Shown in pieces: positions 33,344 through 41,453 of a stretch of 64,000 nucleotides of DNA (within the stretch, counting starts at the first letter, position 1; every line of letters starts with the position of its first letter). Source of the DNA: Silanimonas sp021297925 (GTDB taxonomy: Bacteria; Pseudomonadota; Gammaproteobacteria; Xanthomonadales; Xanthomonadaceae). A model generated the notes under the pieces. It was not told where the DNA came from. It made no database searches and saw only the letters and a program-made list of their open reading frames with translations. The translations under genes and the position numbers were made by a program. The stretch covers positions 496,001 to 560,000 of the forward strand of contig JAPZTL010000002.1 of assembly GCA_027532825.1 (NCBI GenBank), written 5' to 3'.

Positions 33344-35170
33344 ATGCAACCGACCTTCCGGACCGTCCTCGCCGCCGCGCTCACGGCCGCCCTGCTTCCC
33401 GCCGCCGAGGCCCGCACGCCGCGAGCGCCGGCAACCCCCGCGGCCTGCGTCGATTTCGACGCCCATGCCAATGCCGAGTGGCGTCGCTCGAACCTGCTGC
33501 CCGCCGGTGTCGCCTCGGTCAGCCGCTTGGGGCAACTGGACGCCGCCACGGTGGAACGACGCCGGGCGCTGCTGCAGGAGGTCGTGAGGGCCCCGCGCGA
33601 CGAGCGAGAGCGCCTGCTGGCGACGTTCTGGGCCGCCGGCACCGACGCCGTGGGGCTGGACGCCCGCTCTTCGGCGGCGGTGGGCGCGGCCCTCGCCCCC
33701 GTCGCCGGCCTGAAGCGGGCGCGGGACCTGCCCAAGGTCTCGGCCGCCTTCCACGCCATCGGCCTCTCGCCCCTCGTGGAGTTCGTCCGTCTCGACGGCA
33801 ACCCCGGCCCTCTGGCGGCGGCACCGGCGCCCCTCGGCCTCGGCGACCCCGCGTTCTACGTCCGCCAGGAGCCGGAGATCCAGCGCCTGATCGGGCAGTA
33901 CCGGGCCTACCTCGACACCCTGTTCCGCGCCGCCGGCCTCGATCCGGCGCAGGCCAGCGCCGCATCCGAGGCGGTCCTGCAGATCGAGTCGCGACTCGCC
34001 CAGGCCCTCGATGCCGAGGCCGACGACGCTCGCGCCGAGGGCCGGCTGCGCGAGCAGGATCGCCGCTACGCCAAGGTGGGGCTCGCGGAGACGCTCGACC
34101 GCCTCGGGGCCGATCCGCGGGACCTCGTCGTCCTGAATCCCGGCTACTTCGCCGCGCTGGCGCAGGTCGCCGGCAGCGAATCGCCCGAACGCCTGCGTGC
34201 GTTGCTGAAGGCGCGCGTGCTGATGGCGCTGGCGCCGGCCCTCGGCACCCCGTTCCGGACCGCCCACGGGCAGTTCGAGGGGCAGGTGCTCCGCGGCCTC
34301 GCGTCGCCGCCGGACCTCGAGGCCGTCACCGCGGACCTTGCCCGCCACGCGCTGCCGGGCCTGATCGACGCGGTGGCCAACTCGCGCTGGGCCGAGGGCC
34401 CGCGCCGCGAACGCGCCGAGGTCGTCGTGCGCGCCGTGCAGGCCGCCGCCGCGGGCCGCGACCCGCGCTTCAGCGACGTCACGATCGATCTGGCCGGCAG
34501 CGCCACCCCGCCGCCCGACGTCTCCGACCTGCGCTTCGAGGCGGGCGACCACGTCGGCAACCTGCTGCGCCTGTGGCGCTGGCAGGAGCAACGGACGCTG
34601 GCAGGGCGCCCCCAAGCGATTTCACCCTTCCCCGCGTTGCGTCCCGCGGTGCAGTTCGACGCGGCGGCGCGTCGCCTGTCGATCAGCGCCGCGGCCCTCG
34701 CGCCGCCGTTGCTGGGCGATGCGGCCGGCCCGGCCGACTTCGGCGCCTTCGGTGCGCTGGTCGGCCATGAGATGGCCAAGGCCGTCGACGCCGGCGACCG
34801 CGGCCGCGGCCTCGTGGCCCTCTACAACGGGTTCGAGGCGACGCCCGGCGTGCGCGTCAACGGCACGCGGACGTTCGCGATGAACCGCGCCGACCTGGCC
34901 GGGCTCGAGTTCGCTTGGGCGGCGTTCGCCGCCTCCTCGCCCGCCGCGGACGTGGGCGCCCGACGGGCCTTCTTCGCCGGCTGGGCCGGCGTCTGGGCGC
35001 AGCAGGCCAGCGTCGACGCCCTGCGCTCTGAGGCAGCGACATCCGACGCCGCGCCATCGCGCTGGCGGGTCAACGGGCCACTCTCGCAGCTCCCCGCCTT
35101 CGCGGACGCCTTCTCGTGCCGCGCCGGACAGCCCATGCGCGCCGCCGCGCCCATCGGAGTGTGGCGCTGA
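33344..35170 (+). CDS. M13-family metallopeptidase homologue with lost zinc ligands (probable pseudoenzyme)
   Basis: 608 residues. Signal peptide 1-24 (TVLAAALTAALLPAAEA), so it is exported but not a lipoprotein. The M13 frame is clear: ACVDFDAHANAEWRRSNLLPAGV at the N-terminus, GDPAFYVRQEPEIQRLIGQYRAYL and the C-terminal RWRVNGPLSQLPAFADAF. The zinc motif reads GHEMAKAVD (His475-Glu-Met-Ala-Lys479), with the second His changed to Lys. At the third-ligand site FAMNRADLAGL has Met513 where Glu belongs; Asp517 is kept. Two of three zinc ligands are therefore missing, so peptidase activity is unlikely. It overlaps rapA by one base (TGATG). Confidence 0.82.
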   Translation: MQPTFRTVLAAALTAALLPAAEARTPRAPATPAACVDFDAHANAEWRRSNLLPAGVASVSRLGQLDAATVERRRALLQEVVRAPRDERERLLATFWAAGTDAVGLDARSSAAVGAALAPVAGLKRARDLPKVSAAFHAIGLSPLVEFVRLDGNPGPLAAAPAPLGLGDPAFYVRQEPEIQRLIGQYRAYLDTLFRAAGLDPAQASAASEAVLQIESRLAQALDAEADDARAEGRLREQDRRYAKVGLAETLDRLGADPRDLVVLNPGYFAALAQVAGSESPERLRALLKARVLMALAPALGTPFRTAHGQFEGQVLRGLASPPDLEAVTADLARHALPGLIDAVANSRWAEGPRRERAEVVVRAVQAAAAGRDPRFSDVTIDLAGSATPPPDVSDLRFEAGDHVGNLLRLWRWQEQRTLAGRPQAISPFPALRPAVQFDAAARRLSISAAALAPPLLGDAAGPADFGAFGALVGHEMAKAVDAGDRGRGLVALYNGFEATPGVRVNGTRTFAMNRADLAGLEFAWAAFAASSPAADVGARRAFFAGWAGVWAQQASVDALRSEAATSDAAPSRWRVNGPLSQLPAFADAFSCRAGQPMRAAAPIGVWR

Positions 35171-38007
35171 TGCCCCTCGTCCCCGGACAACGCTGGTTCT
35201 CCTCGGCCGAGCCCGAGTTGGGCCTCGGCACCGTGCTTCGCATCGCCGGCCGCAGCGTGCAGCTCGTGTTCACCGCCTCCGGCACCGTCCGCCAGTACTC
35301 GCTCGAAGGAGCGCCGCTGGTGCGCGCGGTGTTCCGCGGCGGCGACCGCGTCCGCATCGACGGCCGCGAGATCGTGGTCGACGCCGTCGAGGAGCGCGAA
35401 GGCCTCGTCTGGTACCGCGCCGGCAACGACGCCTTCATGGAAGGCCAGCTCGACGCCGAGCAGCCGGTGTCGAAGGCCGACCAGCGCCTTGGCAGCGGCC
35501 GCATCGACCGCAACGACCAGTTCGAGCGACGCCTCCGCGCCCTCGAGCTGCGCGCCCGCGCCCGCCGCAGCCCGGCGTGGGGCCTGCTCGGCGCCCGCAT
35601 CGACCTCGTGCCGCACCAGCTGCGCGTGGTCGAGACCGCGGCCGCACGCCGCACGCCGCGCCTGCTGCTCGCCGACGAGGTGGGGCTAGGCAAGACGATC
35701 GAAGCCTGTGCGATCGCCGCGCAGCAGATCGCCAGCGGGCGGGTCAAGCGCGTGCTGGTGCTGACCCCGGAAAGCCTCGTCAACCAGTGGTTCGTCGAGC
35801 TGCTCCGCCGCTTCAACCTGCCCTTCGCCATCTACGACGAGGAGCGCTGCGAGGCGCTCGAGATGAACGAACCGGGCCGCAACCCCTTCGAGGACGAGCA
35901 GTGCGTGCTTGCCTCGGTGGACTGGCTTTCAGAGCACGACAAGCGCATGAAGCAGGTCGTGAAGGCCGGCTGGGACCTGCTGCTGGTCGACGAGGCGCAC
36001 CACCTGATCTGGACCCCGGAGTTCGAAAGCCCGGGCTACACGCTGGTCGAGGCGCTCGCGCGTCGCACGCCGGGCCTGCTGCTGCTCACCGCGACGCCGG
36101 AGCAGCTCGGCCGCGGCGGCCACTTCGCGCGGCTCCGGTTGCTCGACCCGGCCCGCTACACCGACCTGCCGTCCTTCCTTGCCGAGTCGGATCGCTTCGT
36201 GACGCTCTCGGCGCTGGCCGAGCGGCTGGAATCCGGCGACGTGTCCGCGCAGGACGAGGCGGCCCTCGGGGCATTGTTCGCCGGCGAAGCCGAGTGGCTG
36301 GCGTCCACGCTCGCGGCCGTCCGCACGGGTGCCACCGCCGCGCGCGACGCCCTGCTCGACGCGCTGGTCGACCGCCATGGCACCGGCCGGGTGATGGTCC
36401 GCAACCGCCGCGCCGCGGTGGGCGGGTTCCCGAAGCGCATCGCCCACGTCGATCTGCTGCCCGGGACGGACGATCCCGAACTGCTGGGCCGCCTGCGCGC
36501 GGAGTTCGCCTTCGAAGTCGGTGATCTCGACGAGGAACCGACCCACGACTACGCCCGCGACCCCCGGATGGACTGGCTGCTGCAAACGCTCGATGCGCTG
36601 GGCGGCGAGAAGGCGCTGGTGCTGTGCCGCTCGCGGGCCAAGGTGCAGGCCATCGAGGAGGCCCTGCGCCTCCGCTGGGGCCAGCCGGTGGCGCGCTTCC
36701 ACGAGGACATGAACCTGCTGCAGCGCGACCGCAACGCCGCGTTCTTCGCGGACCCGGACGGCGCCCGCGTGCTGGTGGCTTCCGAGGTCGGCGCCGAGGG
36801 CCGCAATTTCCAGTTCGCCCAGCACCTGGTGCTGTGGGACCTGCCCCTGCATCCCGACATGCTCGAGCAGCGCATCGGCCGGCTCGACCGCATCGGCCAG
36901 CCCGGCGACGTGCACCTGCACGCCGCGGCGGTCGACGGCAGCGCGCAGGAGGTGCTGCTGCGCTGGTACCACGAGGGCCTCGATGCCTTCCGCGGCGTCG
37001 TGCCGGACGGCCGCGAACTGCTGCGTCGCCACGTCGACGAACTGGTCGCACTGGCCGAGGCCGATCCGTCGGGCCGCGAACCCGCCCTCGACGCCCTGCT
37101 GGCCGCGACCCGCGCCAACCACGCCGAGCTGTCCGAGCAGATCGCCCGGGGGCGCGATCGCCTGCTCGAGCGCGCCAGCCAGCGCGCCGAGGCCGACCGG
37201 CTGCGCGCGGCGCTGCACGAGGACGACGGCGACGCCTGCGGCCACGAGGACCTGCTCGCCCTGCTCGAGGCCTTCGGCATCGAGAACGAAGCGCTGGGCG
37301 GGGGCCGTGTGCTGCTCGACCCGGAGCATGTCACCGTCGACGGTTTCGACGAGCTGAAGGGTGGTCCGCGCGAAGCCACCTTCAACCGCGCCGTGGCGCT
37401 CTCGCGCGACGACCTGCTCTACCTCCGCGCGGACCATCCGATGGTACTGTCGGCCCTCGACCTGCTGCTGTCGTCCGAGGCCGGCAACGCCTGCCTGCTG
37501 ATCGACGAGACCCTGCCGCCGCGGACGGCCCTTCTCGAGGCCGTTTACGTGCTCGAGTGCGTCGCCGACGCCACCCTGGACGTCGCCCGCTTCCTGCCGC
37601 CGACGCCGCTCCGCGCGGTCGTCGACAGCCGGCTTCAGCGCCGCGACGACTTTGTGCCGGACCCGGATTCGCGCGCCAAGGCCGGCGACCGGGCCTTCGA
37701 CCTGTCGCCGCTTCGGAAGGTGCTGGGCAGCCTCGTGCCGCCGATGCTGGGCGCCTGCGAAACCGCGGCGCGTCGTGACTCGGCGAGCCGGGTCGCCGAC
37801 GCCGTCGATGCGGCCACGAACCGGCTCGACGCCGAGATCGCCCGGCTCGAGGCGCTGGCGAGGGTCAATCCGGCGGTGGGCCCGGCCGAGATCCAGGGGC
37901 TGCGCGACGAGCGCGAGGCCCTTCTGGCCGCCCTGCCCTCGGCCCGCCCGCGGCTCGACGCCGTGCGACTGGTGACGAGCCCGGACTTCCTGCTGCTGCG
38001 CCGCTGA
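35170..38007 (+). CDS. rapA: RNA polymerase-associated SWI2/SNF2 ATPase RapA
   Basis: 945 residues, near E. coli RapA (968). It recycles RNA polymerase stuck after termination. N-terminal Tudor-like domains (FSSAEPELGLGTVLRIAG, about 10-110) precede the helicase core: Walker A DEVGLGKTIEA (~169-179), Walker B DEAHH, LLLLTATPEQLGRGGHFARL and the C-lobe motif RIGRLDRIGQ. FHEDMNLLQRDRNAAFFADP and LVASEVGAEGRNFQFA are RapA-specific. The ATG at 35170 overlaps the stop of the M13 homologue, so initiation is coupled to it. A hairpin covers its stop codon. Confidence 0.95.
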   Translation: MPLVPGQRWFSSAEPELGLGTVLRIAGRSVQLVFTASGTVRQYSLEGAPLVRAVFRGGDRVRIDGREIVVDAVEEREGLVWYRAGNDAFMEGQLDAEQPVSKADQRLGSGRIDRNDQFERRLRALELRARARRSPAWGLLGARIDLVPHQLRVVETAAARRTPRLLLADEVGLGKTIEACAIAAQQIASGRVKRVLVLTPESLVNQWFVELLRRFNLPFAIYDEERCEALEMNEPGRNPFEDEQCVLASVDWLSEHDKRMKQVVKAGWDLLLVDEAHHLIWTPEFESPGYTLVEALARRTPGLLLLTATPEQLGRGGHFARLRLLDPARYTDLPSFLAESDRFVTLSALAERLESGDVSAQDEAALGALFAGEAEWLASTLAAVRTGATAARDALLDALVDRHGTGRVMVRNRRAAVGGFPKRIAHVDLLPGTDDPELLGRLRAEFAFEVGDLDEEPTHDYARDPRMDWLLQTLDALGGEKALVLCRSRAKVQAIEEALRLRWGQPVARFHEDMNLLQRDRNAAFFADPDGARVLVASEVGAEGRNFQFAQHLVLWDLPLHPDMLEQRIGRLDRIGQPGDVHLHAAAVDGSAQEVLLRWYHEGLDAFRGVVPDGRELLRRHVDELVALAEADPSGREPALDALLAATRANHAELSEQIARGRDRLLERASQRAEADRLRAALHEDDGDACGHEDLLALLEAFGIENEALGGGRVLLDPEHVTVDGFDELKGGPREATFNRAVALSRDDLLYLRADHPMVLSALDLLLSSEAGNACLLIDETLPPRTALLEAVYVLECVADATLDVARFLPPTPLRAVVDSRLQRRDDFVPDPDSRAKAGDRAFDLSPLRKVLGSLVPPMLGACETAARRDSASRVADAVDAATNRLDAEIARLEALARVNPAVGPAEIQGLRDEREALLAALPSARPRLDAVRLVTSPDFLLLRR

Positions 38008-38025
38008 CGCCCTCGGGCGTCAGCG
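38002..38025. other. Perfect 11-bp hairpin holding the stop codons of rapA and the rhomboid gene
   Basis: CGCTGACGCCC and GGGCGTCAGCG pair exactly around TC. The rapA stop (38005-38007) lies in one arm and the rhomboid stop (38020-38022, minus strand) in the other. No T-run follows on either strand, so it may stop or stabilise both converging transcripts rather than act as a canonical terminator. Confidence 0.6.
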
Positions 38026-38646
38026 CACGAGGCGCGGCCCGCGACGTCCGAAGGGCGGCTGGCCGCGCCAGTAGCGGATCATCAGCCAGCCGCCGAGCAT
38101 GCCTCCCAGGTGGGCGAAGTGCGCGATGCCGCCACCGCCGGACAACCCCATGAACAGGGACAGACCCGCGAAGAGCAGCACCAGGTACTTCGCCTTCATC
38201 GGGATCGGGGGGATCAGCAGCATCACCTGCTGGTTCGGGTAGGTCATGCCATAGGCCAGCAGCAGGCCGTAGGTCAGACCCGAGATGCCCAGGGTCGGGC
38301 CCGGCGGAAACACGCCGGCCATGCCGAGCACGAGCTGGGTGAAGCCCGCGGCCAGCACGCAGGCCACGGTGAACTGCCAGAAGCGGCGGGTGCCCAAGGA
38401 CGCTTCCATGACCGCGCCGAACATCCACAGCGCGAGGCCGTTGAAGAACAAGTGGACGAAACTGCCGTGCAGCGCGGCGTAGGTGAGCAGTTGCCATGGC
38501 AGGAAGCCGGCCCCGGCCCATCCTTCCGCACCGACCGGCCACAGGGCGAACCAGCGCACGAGCGCGTCACCGGCGACCAGCTGCAACAGGTAACCTCCGC
38601 TGATGATCCACAGCAGGGCGAGGGTGGCGGGCGGCAGGCGCGGCAT
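38020..38646 (-). CDS. Rhomboid-family intramembrane serine protease
   Basis: 208 residues with six membrane helices. The serine-histidine dyad is visible: Ser122 in LGISGLTYG and His179 in HFAHLGGMLGG. HGSFVHLFFNGLALW (60-75) is the L1/helix-2 HxxxxHxxxN signature. The chain is short, with no cytoplasmic domain. It cleaves single-pass proteins inside the membrane; substrates are unknown. The frame after residue 205 is Arg rich. Confidence 0.88.
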   Translation of the reverse strand: MPRLPPATLALLWIISGGYLLQLVAGDALVRWFALWPVGAEGWAGAGFLPWQLLTYAALHGSFVHLFFNGLALWMFGAVMEASLGTRRFWQFTVACVLAAGFTQLVLGMAGVFPPGPTLGISGLTYGLLLAYGMTYPNQQVMLLIPPIPMKAKYLVLLFAGLSLFMGLSGGGGIAHFAHLGGMLGGWLMIRYWRGQPPFGRRGPRLVR

Positions 38647-38658
38647 GGCGGGGCGATC

Positions 38659-39054
38659 TCAAGGCGACGAACGCGGATGATAGCGACGGCGCGGTGACGG
38701 CGGTGGCGGATCGCGGGGCACCCACAGCAGGGCGTCGAGGCCCGTGCGCGGAACGGCCCGCGGGCGCCGGACGCGCCCTCCCTCCACCGTCACGCCTTCC
38801 GCCCGCAGCCGCTCGACCTGGCACTGGAAGCCGTCGCTACCGTCCGGGAACGCGATGCGCCCGTCCGAGCGCAGCACCCGATGCCAGGGCAGGGCCCCGC
38901 CATCGCCCTCGGCGAGCACCCGCGCCACAAGGCGCGCGCGCCCGGGAAGCCCGGCCGCGGCGGCCACCTCGCCGTAGCCGCGCACCTCGCCCCGCGGGAT
39001 GGCGCGGACGGCGGCGAGGATGGCGGCGGCGCGGCGGGCGGGGGTATCGGCCAT
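38659..39054 (-). CDS. Alkyltransferase-like (ATL) protein, MGMT family without the acceptor cysteine
   Basis: 131 residues from ATG 39054. The MGMT DNA-binding fold is seen in AIPRGEVRGYGEVAAAAGLPGRARLVARVL and LPWHRVLRSDGRIAFPDG. The active-site PCHRV of repair methyltransferases is PWHRV (Trp57), as in E. coli YbaZ and yeast Atl1. These proteins do not repair O6-alkylguanine themselves but flag it for nucleotide excision repair. The tail after ~100 is Pro/Arg rich. It diverges from the next gene across 33 bp. Confidence 0.88.
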   Translation of the reverse strand: MADTPARRAAAILAAVRAIPRGEVRGYGEVAAAAGLPGRARLVARVLAEGDGGALPWHRVLRSDGRIAFPDGSDGFQCQVERLRAEGVTVEGGRVRRPRAVPRTGLDALLWVPRDPPPPSPRRRYHPRSSP

Positions 39055-39087
39055 CGCGCTACGATACCGGCCCCGGAGGACCCCACC

Positions 39088-39495
39088 ATGCAGAATTTCG
39101 AACAGATCCGCGGCCACGTGCAGTCGCGCTACCGGGTCGCCACCAACGAGCCCTACGTGCTGTGCGTCGAACTCTCGCTGGACGGCGGCAAGCGCCACCA
39201 GAGCGTCTTCCTGGCCGAACTCGAGGACCAGGACGGTCGCCGCTACCTGCGGGCGAGCACGATCATCGCGCCGATCACCGGCATCGATGCCCGCCGGATG
39301 CTGGCCTTCAACTGGCAGTCGCGCGTCGGTTGGCTGGCCATCGGCGACCTCGACGGCGTGCCCTACCTGCAGTTGTGCGAGAACCGGCCGTATGCCGGAC
39401 TGGATGCCGCCGAGGTCGACCGCCTCGTGCTCGAGATCGGCGGCCAGGGCGACCGGATGGAGCGCCTGCTGTCGGCCGGTGGCGACCTGCTCTGA
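39088..39495 (+). CDS. Conserved small protein of unknown function
   Basis: 135 residues from ATG 39088, preceded by a strong GGAGGA 7 bases upstream. Begins MQNFEQIRGHVQSRYRV and contains VELSLDGGKRHQSVFLAELED, FNWQSRVGWLAIGDL and a C-terminal helix ending ERLLSAGGDLL. The alternating strands and terminal helices look like a small single-domain cytoplasmic protein, perhaps of the YbjN/secretion-chaperone-like fold, but I cannot name it. Four bases separate it from the CNNM/CBS gene, so they are likely co-transcribed. Confidence 0.7.
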   Translation: MQNFEQIRGHVQSRYRVATNEPYVLCVELSLDGGKRHQSVFLAELEDQDGRRYLRASTIIAPITGIDARRMLAFNWQSRVGWLAIGDLDGVPYLQLCENRPYAGLDAAEVDRLVLEIGGQGDRMERLLSAGGDLL

Positions 39496-39498
39496 CCC

Positions 39499-40809
39499 AT
39501 GCTCGAGATCCTGATCGTCGTCGTCCTCGTCGTCGCCAACGGCTTCTTCGCCCTGTCGGAGATGTCCGTGATGACCTCCCGCAAGGGCCGGCTCAAGCAC
39601 CTCGCGCGCGACAGCCGCGGCGCGCGCCGGGCGCTGGAACTGGCCGAGCACCCCGAGGGCTTCTTGTCCTCGGTGCAAGTCTGGATCACCCTGCTCGGCA
39701 TGCTGACCGGCTACTTCGGCGCCGAGACCTTCGCCGAACGCTTCTCCCCCGTCCTCGCCGGCTGGGGCCTCCCGCCGGACTGGGCGGGCTGGATCGCCTA
39801 CGCGGTCAGCTTCACCGTGATCCTCTACATCTCGGTGGTCTTCGGCGAACTGGTCCCGAAGCGCGTGGCCACGCTCTACCCCGAGCGGCTCGCCGCGGCC
39901 GTGGCCCTGCCGATGGCGGTGATGACCGCGATCGCGAGGCCCTTCGTCGCCGTGCTGGCGGCCTCGACGAAGCTGCTGCTGCGCCTGCTGCGCGCCGAGG
40001 CCGGCGACAGCGACCGGGTGACCGAGGAGGAGATCCGCCTGCTGGTCGCCGAGGGCGCCGAGCAGGGCGTGATCGACGATGACGAGAAGGCGATGGTCAA
40101 CCGGGTGCTGCGCCTCGGCGACCGCACCGCCGCCAGCCTGATGACGCCGCGAACCCGCATCGTCTGGCTGGACGCCGCGGCCGCGCTGGAGGACAACCTC
40201 GCCACGCTGCGCGAATCCCCTTTCGCCCGCTACCCCGTCTATCGCGGCGACGACCACGAGGTGCTCGGCATCCTTGAGGTGAAGCGGCTGGCCGGCAGCC
40301 TCGGCCGCATCGACGCGCCCGCCCTGTTCGACGCGCTGGCCCCGCCCCTGTTCGTGTCCGAGTCGACGCAGGCGATGCGCCTGCTCGAGATCCTGCGCGA
40401 GGAACAGGCGCCGATGGCCCTGGTCGTCGACGAGTACGGCGAGATCGTCGGCATGGTCACGACGGACGACCTGCTCGGTGCCGTCGTCGGCCGTGGCCAG
40501 GTGCCCGGCGAGACCTCGGAGGACGAGCCGCTGCTGATCCCCCGCGACGACGGCAGCTGGCTGGTGGACGGCCGCCTGCCCGTGGAGGACACCCGCGAGC
40601 TCCTGGGCGTCCCGGCGCTACCGGGCGAGGACGAACACGACTTCCATACCGTCGCCGGCATGGCGGTGGCGTGGTTCGGTCGCCTGCCGGACACCGGCGA
40701 GGCTTTCATGTGGAACGGCTGGCGCATCGAAGTCGTCGACCGCGACGGCGCGCGCATCGACAAGCTGCTGATCGCCCGAGTGGGGCGCGACGAGGACGAG
40801 ACCGGCTGA
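39499..40809 (+). CDS. CNNM/CorC-type hemolysin-family protein (DUF21, CBS pair, transporter-associated domain)
   Basis: 436 residues. Three to four membrane helices in the DUF21/CNNM domain (LIVVVLVVANGFFALSEMSVM, VWITLLGMLTGYFG, YAVSFTVILYISVVFGELVPK, 1-~170), then two CBS domains (about 200-330; MTPRTRIVWLDA, YPVYRGDDHEVLGILEVK) and the CorC_HlyC domain (SWLVDGRLPVEDTRELLG, 350-430). Members transport or gate divalent cations such as Mg or Co; some are annotated as hemolysins without proof. Its partner is the small unknown gene upstream. Confidence 0.9.
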   Translation: MLEILIVVVLVVANGFFALSEMSVMTSRKGRLKHLARDSRGARRALELAEHPEGFLSSVQVWITLLGMLTGYFGAETFAERFSPVLAGWGLPPDWAGWIAYAVSFTVILYISVVFGELVPKRVATLYPERLAAAVALPMAVMTAIARPFVAVLAASTKLLLRLLRAEAGDSDRVTEEEIRLLVAEGAEQGVIDDDEKAMVNRVLRLGDRTAASLMTPRTRIVWLDAAAALEDNLATLRESPFARYPVYRGDDHEVLGILEVKRLAGSLGRIDAPALFDALAPPLFVSESTQAMRLLEILREEQAPMALVVDEYGEIVGMVTTDDLLGAVVGRGQVPGETSEDEPLLIPRDDGSWLVDGRLPVEDTRELLGVPALPGEDEHDFHTVAGMAVAWFGRLPDTGEAFMWNGWRIEVVDRDGARIDKLLIARVGRDEDETG

Positions 40810-40837
40810 TCACGCCGGCGCGGCGACACTGGGTGCC

Positions 40838-41437
40838 ATGCATCGCTCCGGCACGCTCGTCCTGCTCGAACACCTCGCCCAAGGGCCGGGAGAGACCGTC
40901 ACGCTCGGCGAGGTGCTCGACGCCTGCGGCGAACGCGCGTTCGGCCTGTTCCTGCTGCTCGCGGTCCTGCCCGCCTTCCTGCCGCTGCCGGCGGGTGCCG
41001 GTGCGGTGAGCGGCCCGCTGGTCGTGCTGGCCGGGCTGCAGTGGGCGAGCCTCGCCGCCCATCCGTGGCTGCCGGCGTGGCTGCAGCACCGGCCGGTCGC
41101 ACGGGCGTCGATCGCACGCTTCCGCGAACGCCTCGCCCGCCCCCTCGACGCGATCGCTCGCGTGGCGCGGCCACGCTCGGAGTCGGTCGTGGACCATCCG
41201 GCCGCCCGCGTGTTCGGCGGCATCCTGCTGGCGGTGCTCGGCGTCCTCCTGGCCCTCCCCATGCCGCTGACGAACTACCCGTTCGGCCTGCTGCTGGTCG
41301 TCTGGGCGATCGCGCTGATCGAGCGGGACGGCCGGCTGCTGTCGATCGCGTGGCTCCTCGGCATCGTCGAGCTGGTCGTCGTGGCGACGGTCTTCGACCG
41401 CGCCATCGCCGCCGTGGTCGCGCTGGCCGCCGGCTGA
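40838..41437 (+). CDS. ExoD-family exopolysaccharide synthesis protein
   Basis: 199 residues with four membrane segments in the second half. ERAFGLFLLLAVLPAFLPLPAGAGAVSGPLVVLAGLQ is split over the conserved ExoD opening, and ALPMPLTNYPFGLLLVVWAIALIERDG is the closing hallmark. ExoD from rhizobia affects exopolysaccharide; the mechanism is not established. It lies 28 bp after the CNNM gene. A convergent hairpin covers its stop. Confidence 0.85.
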   Translation: MHRSGTLVLLEHLAQGPGETVTLGEVLDACGERAFGLFLLLAVLPAFLPLPAGAGAVSGPLVVLAGLQWASLAAHPWLPAWLQHRPVARASIARFRERLARPLDAIARVARPRSESVVDHPAARVFGGILLAVLGVLLALPMPLTNYPFGLLLVVWAIALIERDGRLLSIAWLLGIVELVVVATVFDRAIAAVVALAAG

Positions 41438-41453
41438 CCGACCCCGTCAGCCG
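41431..41453. other. 8-bp hairpin holding the stop codons of the exoD-like and GGDEF-EAL genes
   Basis: CGGCTGAC (41431-41438) and GTCAGCCG (41446-41453) pair exactly around a 7-nt loop. The plus-strand stop (41435-41437) and the minus-strand stop (41447-41449) sit in opposite arms. There is no T-run. The arrangement repeats that at 38002-38025. Confidence 0.55.
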
